Below are positions 1 to 5,560 of a stretch of 5,560 bases of DNA, in pieces; positions within the stretch are counted from its first letter, which is position 1; each line of letters begins with the position of its first letter. The position numbers and the translations under genes are program-made. This DNA is from Verrucomicrobiota bacterium (lineage in GTDB: Bacteria; Verrucomicrobiota; Verrucomicrobiia; Limisphaerales; UBA11320), in NCBI GenBank assembly GCA_016871475.1, contig VHDG01000301.1, forward strand, positions 1 to 5,560. Direction: 5' to 3'. The notes under the pieces are model-generated. The model had not been told where the DNA came from. It was given only the letters and a program-made list of their open reading frames with translations, and did no database searches.

Positions 1-1815
1 CGGCCTTTTGGTGAAGTGCCTCCTGTTTCGGCAGACGCTGCTCCGACTTCCACCTCAGCGGCTGGAGAACCCGTTGCTGCGGCGGCCGGTTCTGTTCCAG
101 GATCGCCCTCAGCTGTCTCGGGGGAGACTGGAGCAGTCATCGACAACAGCGCCGGGAAACCCAAACGGCTTCCCCGGCGTCCGAAACCCATCACCGTCGC
201 CTCCACGCCGATCATCGGCAACTACCGCCTCCCTCCGATGGAGGTTTTGAATCATCCGGACCTCACGCTGAAGCCCACCGAGACGAAGGAGGAGCTGATG
301 GCGAATGCGCGGCTGATGCAGAACACGCTGGCGCAGTTTGATATTGATGTTGCCATGGGCGACATCACCAAGGGGCCGACCATCACACGGTACGAGTTGC
401 ATCCTGCGCCGGGGGTGAAGCTCGAGAAGATATCTGCGTTGGCCAACAACATTGCTGCTGCGCTCAAGGCGGAGCGGATCAATATTCTGGCGCCTGTACC
501 TGGCAAGAGCTCCGTGGGGGTCGAGGTTCCGAACTCGATCAAGACCAAGGTGATCATGCGCGACCTGCTGGAGTCGGAAGAGTGGCAGCACTCCAAGGCT
601 CGCCTGCCGATCGCTCTCGGGAAGGATGTATATGGTCACCCCATCGTCGGTGACCTCGCGGATATGCCCCATTTGCTCGTTGCCGGGAGCACCGGCTCCG
701 GCAAGTCCGTCTGCATCAACGCCATTATCGCGAGCCTGCTCTACCGCTTTTCTCCGGATCAGCTTCGCTTTGTGATGATTGATCCGAAGGTGGTTGAGCT
801 GCAGCAGTACAACGCCCTGCCGCATCTGGTGGTGCCCGTTGTGACGGATCCCAAGAAGGTCGTCCTGGCGCTGAGGTGGGTGGTCAACGAGATGGAGAAG
901 CGATACCAGATCTTCGCGAAGGTGGGGGTTCGCAACATACGCAGTTTCAACGAGCGTCCACGCAACCCCAAGCCGGCGAAGGAAAGCGCTGAGCTGGAGC
1001 TTCCTCTCACTGCGAAGAAGGAGCGGGTGGAAGTGAACTCCGACGGATTTGCCGTGGAGCTCGACGAGGAGATCGTGGTGCCGCGAGATGAGGACATCGT
1101 GATTCCCGAGAAGCTGAGCTACGTGGTCGTGATCATCGACGAGCTCGCTGACTTGATGTTGGTGGCGCCTGCGGACGTGGAGATGGCCATTGCCCGGATC
1201 ACCCAGATGGCCCGGGCGGCAGGCATCCATTGTATCGTGGCGACGCAGCGGCCGAGCGTCGATGTGATCACCGGCGTGATCAAGGCGAACATTCCCGCGC
1301 GGATAGCCTTTCAAGTCGCCTCAAAAGTGGATTCCCGAACCATTCTGGATGCGATGGGTGCGGACAAATTGCTGGGCAAGGGCGACATGCTGTTTCTCCC
1401 TCCCGGGTCTGCCAAGCTCACCCGTGTTCAGGGAGTGTTGATCACCGACCAGGAACTGCAGGGGGTGGTGGATCACATCGCGGCTCAGGGCAAGCCGAGT
1501 TACGAGATGGACATCCATCAGCAGTTGCAGAAGCCGATCCGCGACTTTGATTCCGAGGGAGGCAGCGGTGAGGATGAGGAATTGATCGAACAGTGCATCG
1601 AAGTGATCCGAAGCGAGCAGAAGGCGAGCGTGTCCCTCCTGCAACGACGTCTCAAGCTCGGTTATGGGCGTGCAGCGCGGATCATGGATGAACTGGAGGA
1701 TCGTGGCGTGGTGGGACCGAGTCGCGGGGCGGAGCCCAGGGACATCTTGATCGACCTGGACGGCACCGGCGCGGACGGAAGATCTGCCAACAGTCAGAGC
1801 GACATTGCTCAATGA
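1..1815 (+). CDS. ftsK: FtsK/SpoIIIE-family DNA translocase, 5' partial (604 C-terminal residues)
   Basis: This is a hexameric ATP-driven double-stranded DNA pump that moves chromosome ends through the closing septum and, in the family, activates XerCD dimer resolution. The frame is open from base 1. The GTG at 16 is only an internal valine, and the amino-terminal membrane segments normal for the family lie off the window. Visible parts, in order: an Ala/Pro/Ser-rich linker (to about 190); the alpha domain (about 290-540, with GDITKGPTITRYE); the RecA-like motor with Walker A GSTGSGKS (685-708), Walker B VVVIIDE (1123-1143) and the conserved ATQRPSVDVITGVIKANIPA stretch (about 1237-1299); and a winged-helix gamma domain (about 1576-1767, ASVSLLQRRLKLGYGRAARIMDELE) that in the family reads KOPS/SRS polarity sequences. 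A charged insert of about 58 residues precedes Walker B (946-1119). The gene ends in TGA, 22 bases from a convergent gene. The family call is very secure; the exact start is not visible. Confidence 0.97.
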   Translation, partial: RPFGEVPPVSADAAPTSTSAAGEPVAAAAGSVPGSPSAVSGETGAVIDNSAGKPKRLPRRPKPITVASTPIIGNYRLPPMEVLNHPDLTLKPTETKEELMANARLMQNTLAQFDIDVAMGDITKGPTITRYELHPAPGVKLEKISALANNIAAALKAERINILAPVPGKSSVGVEVPNSIKTKVIMRDLLESEEWQHSKARLPIALGKDVYGHPIVGDLADMPHLLVAGSTGSGKSVCINAIIASLLYRFSPDQLRFVMIDPKVVELQQYNALPHLVVPVVTDPKKVVLALRWVVNEMEKRYQIFAKVGVRNIRSFNERPRNPKPAKESAELELPLTAKKERVEVNSDGFAVELDEEIVVPRDEDIVIPEKLSYVVVIIDELADLMLVAPADVEMAIARITQMARAAGIHCIVATQRPSVDVITGVIKANIPARIAFQVASKVDSRTILDAMGADKLLGKGDMLFLPPGSAKLTRVQGVLITDQELQGVVDHIAAQGKPSYEMDIHQQLQKPIRDFDSEGGSGEDEELIEQCIEVIRSEQKASVSLLQRRLKLGYGRAARIMDELEDRGVVGPSRGAEPRDILIDLDGTGADGRSANSQSDIAQ

Positions 1816-1837
1816 GCTTCGTGCGACGGGGGAATGC

Positions 1838-2356
1838 TTACTGATCGAAGGTGAGGTCCATCATCAGGTCGCTGGCGATCGTGCCCAGTTCCTTTTTGAG
1901 GTCCCCAAGGTTGCAGCGCTCGGGCATTCGCATCCGGATCCGGGCTTTGAAGAGCGGTTCCCCGGTCATGGGTGCACTGGCGAGTTCTGTGGCGAGGTCT
2001 TCGACGTTCACGCCTTTTCCTGCCAGGGCTGCGGTGATTTGACGCACGATGCCCGGGCGGTCCTGTCCGATGATCTCGATGGAAGTCTCCTGAGCATGGC
2101 TGGCCGAGGGTTCTCCCGAGTCGGGTTTGAACAGGATTTGAAGGCCGGTGGAGCGAATGGAGTCGAGAGCGCTTTCGAATGCGGCCTGCCGATCTGAGGG
2201 GATATGAACCCTGAGAATGCCGGCGAAGTCGCCTCCGAGCCTGCACATCCTGCTCTCCAGCCAGTTGCCTCCGGAGTCTGAGACGGCACGAGCTATGGAC
2301 TCGACCAGGCCCGGCCGGTCCTTGCCGATCACCGTCATCACGAGTGGAGTTTGCAT
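1838..2356 (-). CDS. Tandem ACT-domain protein, GcvR-like
   Basis: The protein has 172 residues and consists almost entirely of two ACT domains. Each begins with a beta strand followed by the ligand-loop signature DRPG: VIGKDRPGLVESIA (DRPG at residues 13-16) and IIGQDRPGIVRQIT (DRPG at 99-102). A short Ser/Glu-rich linker separates them (about residues 77-90). There is no catalytic or DNA-binding domain. This architecture and length match the glycine cleavage regulator GcvR and related amino-acid-sensing proteins; in E. coli, GcvR acts by binding the activator GcvA. No gcvA or gcvTHP gene is visible here, so the ligand and partner are unknown and the symbol is withheld. I chose the ATG at 2356, with a weak GAAG five bases upstream, over the TTG one codon earlier at 2359. 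It lies 55 bases downstream of the propeller gene on the same strand, so co-transcription is plausible, and it converges on ftsK. Confidence 0.88.
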   Translation of the reverse strand: MQTPLVMTVIGKDRPGLVESIARAVSDSGGNWLESRMCRLGGDFAGILRVHIPSDRQAAFESALDSIRSTGLQILFKPDSGEPSASHAQETSIEIIGQDRPGIVRQITAALAGKGVNVEDLATELASAPMTGEPLFKARIRMRMPERCNLGDLKKELGTIASDLMMDLTFDQ

Positions 2357-2411
2357 CAATGCTTCGAGTTCCGGTTCTGGCGGAAACCGCGGAAGGGAAC
2401 GGGTTGGAGAT

Positions 2412-3707
2412 TTATTTCAGGCTGCTGACAGCCGGCGCGATGTCGAAAGCTGCGGCTTCCCGGGTGCTTCGGACCAACACTTTTCCATGACTGACGATGG
2501 GGGTGGACCAGCATTTACCCTGGACAGCCTTCATCCGTGCGGTTTCGCGATAGCCCTTCGGATCGGGCTTCACGAGGACCAGTTGACCCGCGTCGCTCAA
2601 TGCAACGATCTGACCATCCACGAGAATGACGTTGCCTGCTCCGAAACCGGCTTGAGCCCAAACCTCGTTGCCGGTCGCCAGTTCCACACACTTGAGCGCG
2701 CCGGATCCGTATTCCTTGAAGCTGAACATTCCGTAGAGGTATCCGTTGTGAGCGACCGGAGTGCTCCAGTGGTTGGCGATCTTGTTCCCTGTGACACGCC
2801 ACAGTTCTGTCGCTGCGAACCCAGCACCTTTCTTCGCAATCTTCACCGCCGTTGACCCGACTCCATAGCCGGCAGCGCAGTAAACGATATCGCCGGATAC
2901 GACCGGGGAGGCGGCGGTGGAGACATTGAAACGGAAAGGATGCTTCCAGAGGAGCTCTCCCGTGTTCACGTCGAGGGCTACCAGACCGCTCTGGGTGAAA
3001 AAGATCACCTGACGCTTTCCATGGATCTCCGCGATCGTCGGGGTTGCGTGAGTGATGAGTTCATCTTGCGACTTCCAAACGGTTTTTCCCGACTGACGGT
3101 CAAATGCCAACAAGGATTCCCCAGCCCCGCCGCCTGCTGCGAAAATCTTGTCGCCATCGAGAAGCGGGGAAGCCGCGTTCTGCCACCGGATGTTCCTGCC
3201 CGAGTGTTCGGCCATGATGTCGCGGATCCAGACCTGTTTGCCTGTCTTCGCGTCGAAACATGCCAGCTTCAGGTTGGCTGAGAGGACGTAGACCTTGCCA
3301 TCGGCGAACGTAGGAGTGCTACGGGGGCCGTCACCTCCCCTGTTGTCGGCTGTACCGTCGCCTCCTCCGCCGTCGTACTTGGCCACCTGCAAGGGTGCTG
3401 CCCAGACCTCCTTGCCGGTGGAAGCATCCAGCGCGGCGATCACCTCGCGCTTGACCCCCTCCACGTCTCGCTGGACGAGGGTGTAAGCCTTTCCGTCGCC
3501 AGTAGAGAAGGAACTCAGCCCATCGGTCAGGGGCACCCGCCAACGATTCTTCAGTCCTTCCGAGGGCCAGGCACGAAGGATGGACTCATCTGATTTTCCA
3601 TCCGACTTCACCCCCCGGTAGGCGGGCCAGTCCTTGGCCACTGCGGGGAGTTGAGCGAGGGAAAAGCTGAGGGCTGCGATGGCTGCGATGGCGAGCGAAG
3701 TCTTCAT
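2412..3707 (-). CDS. Secreted PQQ-like beta-propeller repeat protein
   Basis: The protein has 431 residues and starts with a classic Sec signal peptide: Lys2, a hydrophobic core at residues 4-20 and a likely signal peptidase I site after AVA (22-24). The mature protein begins KDWPAYRG. PQQ-type blade motifs of the form A-x-D-x-x-T-G-x-x-x-W recur at about residues 92-102, 150-160, 201-211, 244-254 and 340-350 (the last degenerate), with further strands to the carboxyl end, so a seven- or eight-bladed propeller is likely. A Gly/Asp-rich loop sits between the first two blades (about 112-128). The fold resembles BamB and the PQQ dehydrogenases, but I see no dehydrogenase active-site signature, cytochrome c motif or lipobox (Cys), so neither enzyme activity nor a BamB role is claimed. 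Such proteins are frequent in Verrucomicrobia and Planctomycetes. It probably acts outside the cytoplasmic membrane. The start is ATG with only an A-rich AAAAGAA directly before it. A promoter candidate lies at 3755-3783. Confidence 0.92.
   Translation of the reverse strand: MKTSLAIAAIAALSFSLAQLPAVAKDWPAYRGVKSDGKSDESILRAWPSEGLKNRWRVPLTDGLSSFSTGDGKAYTLVQRDVEGVKREVIAALDASTGKEVWAAPLQVAKYDGGGGDGTADNRGGDGPRSTPTFADGKVYVLSANLKLACFDAKTGKQVWIRDIMAEHSGRNIRWQNAASPLLDGDKIFAAGGGAGESLLAFDRQSGKTVWKSQDELITHATPTIAEIHGKRQVIFFTQSGLVALDVNTGELLWKHPFRFNVSTAASPVVSGDIVYCAAGYGVGSTAVKIAKKGAGFAATELWRVTGNKIANHWSTPVAHNGYLYGMFSFKEYGSGALKCVELATGNEVWAQAGFGAGNVILVDGQIVALSDAGQLVLVKPDPKGYRETARMKAVQGKCWSTPIVSHGKVLVRSTREAAAFDIAPAVSSLK
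3672..3689. repeat. Perfect 9-bp tandem duplication inside the signal-peptide code
   Basis: GGCTGCGAT occurs twice back to back (3672-3680 and 3681-3689). It lies in the hydrophobic core of the propeller protein's signal peptide and encodes part of the Ala-Ile-Ala-Ala-Ile-Ala run. The unit is a multiple of three, so gain or loss of a copy would keep the frame and change the core by three residues. Confidence 0.7.
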
Positions 3708-3754
3708 TTCTTTTGAATCGAGAGTATGGCGTTCATCAGAGGACGAACGGCGTC

Positions 3755-3783
3755 ATTGGAAGCTTCAAACAAGATGGAGTCAA
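3755..3783 (-). promoter_or_regulatory. Candidate sigma70-type promoter for the propeller gene
   Basis: Read on the minus strand, TTGACT (3783-3778) matches five of six bases of the -35 consensus. It is followed after exactly 17 bases by TCCAAT (3760-3755), which matches four of six bases of the -10 consensus. Transcription would start near 3748, leaving a leader of about 40 bases before the ATG at 3707. The position, strand and spacing fit, but this is a consensus match by eye only. Confidence 0.42.
3756..3769. promoter_or_regulatory. Imperfect 14-bp palindrome, possible operator
   Basis: TTGGAAGCTTCAAA is symmetrical around a perfect 8-base core, GAAGCTTC (3759-3766), with one mismatched pair. 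It overlaps the proposed -10 box and adjoining spacer of the leftward promoter, where a repressor would be expected to bind. No second copy is apparent in the intergenic region and I recognise no regulator for it. Confidence 0.2.
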
Positions 3784-3800
3784 CCGCGACATTGATTTTT

Positions 3801-3827
3801 GGCCGAGCGACCGGTTAAGTCGCGGCC
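3801..3827 (+). promoter_or_regulatory. Bulged inverted repeat abutting the purE start codon
   Basis: The arms are GGCC-GA-GCGAC (3801-3811) and GTCGC-GGCC (3819-3827) around the loop CGGTTAA. This gives nine G/C-rich pairs with a two-base GA bulge. The right arm ends at the base before the GTG of purE. In RNA it could hide or shape the initiation region; in DNA the GCGAC-N7-GTCGC dyad could be an operator. It is not a rho-independent terminator: the run of Ts lies before the stem on the plus strand and becomes As after it on the minus strand. It does not resemble the E. coli PurR operator or the Bacillus PurBox as I know them. Confidence 0.35.
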
Positions 3828-4337
3828 GTGAAATCGAAGGTTATCAAGAAACCCCTGGTTGGAATCATCATGGGAAGCCAGTCCGACTGGGAGACCCTGC
3901 AGCATGCGGCGATCCAGCTGAAGGAGCTGGGCATTCCTCACGAAGCGCAGGTCGTTTCCGCTCATCGCACTCCGGATCTGCTCTTTGAGTATGCGTCGAG
4001 GGCGAGCGACCGGGGATTGGAAGTGATCATCGCCGGGGCTGGGGGAGCTGCTCACCTGCCCGGCATGTGTGCCTCGAAGACCTCGGTTCCGGTTTTGGGA
4101 GTTCCCGTGGAGTCGAAGACTCTTAAGGGGATCGATTCGCTGCTTTCCATCGTGCAGATGCCCGCGGGTGTGCCGGTGGGGACCCTGGCCATTGGCAAGG
4201 CGGGGGCGATCAACGCCGCATTGCTGGCCGCTGCGATTTTGGGGAACAGCAGGCCTGCGATCCGGAAGGTTGTGGACCGTTTTCGTAAGGAACAGACCCG
4301 CCGGGTTTTGGAGAATCGACGGTTTCCTGTTCCATGA
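3828..4337 (+). CDS. purE: N5-carboxyaminoimidazole ribonucleotide mutase (class I PurE)
   Basis: PurE is the cytosolic enzyme that moves the carboxylate of N5-CAIR to carbon 4, giving CAIR for de novo purine synthesis. At 169 residues it matches the class I bacterial size. The phosphate and substrate loop IIMGSQSDWETL (residues 13-24), SAHRTPD with the catalytic histidine at 46, the glycine-rich AGAGGAAHLPGM stretch, PVLGVPVESKTLKGIDSL, and QMPAGVPVGTLAIGKAGAINAALLAA are all present and intact. The start is GTG at 3828. An in-frame TAA at 3816-3818 rules out a longer protein, and the next ATG (residue 15) would cut into the core, so GTG is well supported even though no Shine-Dalgarno sequence is visible. 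It is the first gene of a two-gene operon. Its stop overlaps the purK start in ATGA, and having PurK next to it supports the N5-CAIR route rather than direct AIR carboxylation. Confidence 0.97.
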   Translation: MKSKVIKKPLVGIIMGSQSDWETLQHAAIQLKELGIPHEAQVVSAHRTPDLLFEYASRASDRGLEVIIAGAGGAAHLPGMCASKTSVPVLGVPVESKTLKGIDSLLSIVQMPAGVPVGTLAIGKAGAINAALLAAAILGNSRPAIRKVVDRFRKEQTRRVLENRRFPVP

Positions 4338-5506
4338 ACTCAATCCCCGATTTCAAAATGTCACCGATACTTCCTGGGGCGTGGATAGGGATTCTGGGGA
4401 GCGGACAGCTTGGGAGGATGCTGGCGATCGCAGCGAAGCAGATGGGTTACCGGGTGGCCGTGTTTTCTCCCGACTCCGACACTCCGGCCGGCCAGGTGGC
4501 CGATGCGGAAACCACGGCGTCGTACGAGGATTTGGATGCTGTGAGACGGTTTGCCAAATCCGTGTCGGTGGTGACTTTTGAGTTTGAGAACGTGCCATCC
4601 GCCACCACGGCAGCGGCAGCGGAGCATGCTCTCGTTCGACCTGACGGGCGTGTCCTTCACATTACTCAACAGCGGTTGCGCGAGAAAAACTTTCTCAAGG
4701 ATCAGGGTTTCCCCGTGGCCCCTTTCAGGGCGATTCGATCGCGGGACGATCTCAGGGTTGCGGCGGCGGAGATCGGTTTGCCAGCTGTGCTGAAGACGGC
4801 GAGCTTTGGCTACGACGGCAAAGGGCAGAAAATGTTGCGAGCCGAAGCGGACCTGGAGGAGGGCTGGCTGGGGCTGCGGGGAGCGGAGGGCATCTACGAA
4901 GGTTTCATCCATTTTGAGAAGGAGCTGTCTGTGGTTGGAGCCCGGACAGTGGGCGGCGAGTTCAGAGCCTTTCCGGTGTTCGAAAACTCGCATGCTCATC
5001 ACATCCTCGACATTACTTTTGCCCCTGCGGACATCACACCTGATCTCGCGGCGCAGGCGAGGGAGCTGGCCCGTGGAATCCTGGATGCCCTGGATGTTGT
5101 AGGCCTTTTGACGGTGGAGATGTTTCTGACTCGTGACGGGCGTTTACTCGTCAACGAGCTGGCTCCACGAACTCATAACAGCGGGCATCTGACCCTGGAC
5201 GCTTGCGTGACCAGCCAGTTCGAGCAGCAGCTTAGGGCCGTGTGTGGTTTGCCCTTGGGATCCACGGAGATGAAGTCTCCTTCAGCGATGGCCAATCTGT
5301 TGGGGGGCCTGTGGAGCCAGGGCGTGCCGGACTGGGCTGCCGCGCTCGCCTCAGACCCCGCGGTCAAACTTCACCTGTATGGGAAGTCGGAAGCCCGGGA
5401 CGGGCGCAAGATGGGGCATCTGACGGTGACTTCCGCCTCAGTCGCGGAGGCGGTGAGAAAAGCATCCCTGGCTCGAAGTTCCTTGGTGGTTTCATCACCG
5501 GGTTGA
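4334..5506 (+). CDS. purK: N5-carboxyaminoimidazole ribonucleotide synthase (PurK, ATP-grasp)
   Basis: PurK carboxylates AIR with bicarbonate at the expense of ATP to give N5-CAIR, the substrate of PurE. The protein has 390 residues, longer than the roughly 355 of E. coli PurK; part of the excess is an amino-terminal lead of about 15 residues. It has the amino-terminal nucleotide-fold motif GSGQLGRM (residues 22-29), TFEFENVP (81-88), the ATP-grasp lysine and glycine loop KTASFGYDGKGQ (154-165), FEKELSVVGAR (194-204), and the metal and phosphate-binding signature NELAPRTHNSGH (274-285). The carboxyl-terminal domain has the usual KMGHLTV. All key motifs are intact. The ATG at 4334 overlaps the purE stop by four bases, which suggests translational coupling. 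An internal ATG at 4358 (residue 9) is an alternative start that would leave every motif in place. No strong Shine-Dalgarno sequence precedes either. Confidence 0.97.
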   Translation: MNSIPDFKMSPILPGAWIGILGSGQLGRMLAIAAKQMGYRVAVFSPDSDTPAGQVADAETTASYEDLDAVRRFAKSVSVVTFEFENVPSATTAAAAEHALVRPDGRVLHITQQRLREKNFLKDQGFPVAPFRAIRSRDDLRVAAAEIGLPAVLKTASFGYDGKGQKMLRAEADLEEGWLGLRGAEGIYEGFIHFEKELSVVGARTVGGEFRAFPVFENSHAHHILDITFAPADITPDLAAQARELARGILDALDVVGLLTVEMFLTRDGRLLVNELAPRTHNSGHLTLDACVTSQFEQQLRAVCGLPLGSTEMKSPSAMANLLGGLWSQGVPDWAAALASDPAVKLHLYGKSEARDGRKMGHLTVTSASVAEAVRKASLARSSLVVSSPG

Positions 5507-5560
5507 CTGCCGGCCCCTTTGTGCCGAGTTCCTTCGGACCATCTGCACTCCGGTCAGCTT

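Noticed and set aside
16..18. GTG as the true start of ftsK
   Set aside because: The frame stays open upstream to base 1, the sequence around it is low-complexity linker, and the membrane domain normal for FtsK would be missing. Truncation by the window edge is the simpler explanation.
109..1314. Long minus-strand open frame of 401 codons opposite ftsK
   Set aside because: It lies wholly antisense to a gene with unmistakable FtsK motifs. Its translation is rich in His, Arg and Leu with no recognisable domain, as expected from GC-rich codon bias on the opposite strand.
1816..1837. Shared bidirectional terminator between the convergent ftsK and ACT genes
   Set aside because: The 22 bases contain no usable inverted repeat and no T or A tract.
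1805..2197. Plus-strand open frame beginning inside the ftsK end and crossing the ACT gene
   Set aside because: It is antisense to the double-ACT protein, whose DRPG motifs prove the coding strand; its own translation shows no family features.
2372..2389. Small hairpin CGGTT/AACCG between the propeller and ACT genes, considered as a terminator
   Set aside because: It has only five pairs, an eight-base loop and no T tract on either strand. It is too weak to claim and does not argue against co-transcription.
3730..3749. CGTTC/GAACG inverted repeat in the leader of the propeller gene
   Set aside because: It has a five-base stem with a ten-base loop, within chance expectation for GC-rich DNA.
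4361..5002. Minus-strand open frame of 213 codons opposite purK
   Set aside because: It is a shadow of purK, which carries every ATP-grasp motif on the plus strand.
5507..5560. Possible terminator after purK
   Set aside because: Only four-base stems (CCGA/TCGG and GACC/GGTC) are present, with no T run; the stretch is too short and featureless to call.

Overview
The window is ordinary GC-rich bacterial chromosome. It is densely coded, with five protein genes and no RNA genes, mobile elements or CRISPR arrays. The best taxonomic guess is a Verrucomicrobiota or related PVC-group bacterium. That guess rests on the secreted PQQ-like beta-propeller protein with its DWPAYRG amino terminus, a style common in Verrucomicrobia and Planctomycetes, and on the general look of the FtsK and Pur proteins. 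It is an inference that a database search could overturn.

Layout from left to right. Positions 1-1815 (+) hold the C-terminal part of an FtsK/SpoIIIE DNA translocase whose amino terminus lies outside the window. It converges, across only 22 bases, on a leftward pair: a double-ACT-domain protein of the GcvR type (1838-2356, -) and, upstream of it, a secreted PQQ-like beta-propeller protein (2412-3707, -). These two are 55 bases apart and may share a transcript. A 120-base divergent intergenic region (3708-3827) then separates the propeller gene from a rightward purine operon, purE (3828-4337) and purK (4334-5506), which overlap by four bases (ATGA). The last 54 bases hold no recognisable gene or convincing terminator.

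Functionally, purE and purK form one unit. PurK makes N5-carboxyaminoimidazole ribonucleotide from AIR, bicarbonate and ATP, and PurE rearranges it to CAIR in de novo purine synthesis. FtsK works in chromosome segregation at division. The ACT protein is probably a small-molecule-responsive regulator, and the propeller protein is exported with unknown function. No link among these three is evident beyond adjacency.

The part most worth a second look is the divergent intergenic region. It holds a good sigma70-like promoter for the propeller gene, an imperfect palindrome overlapping that promoter's -10 box, and a bulged inverted repeat that ends exactly at the GTG start of purE, which has no visible Shine-Dalgarno sequence. 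I found no convincing sign of a previously undescribed system.
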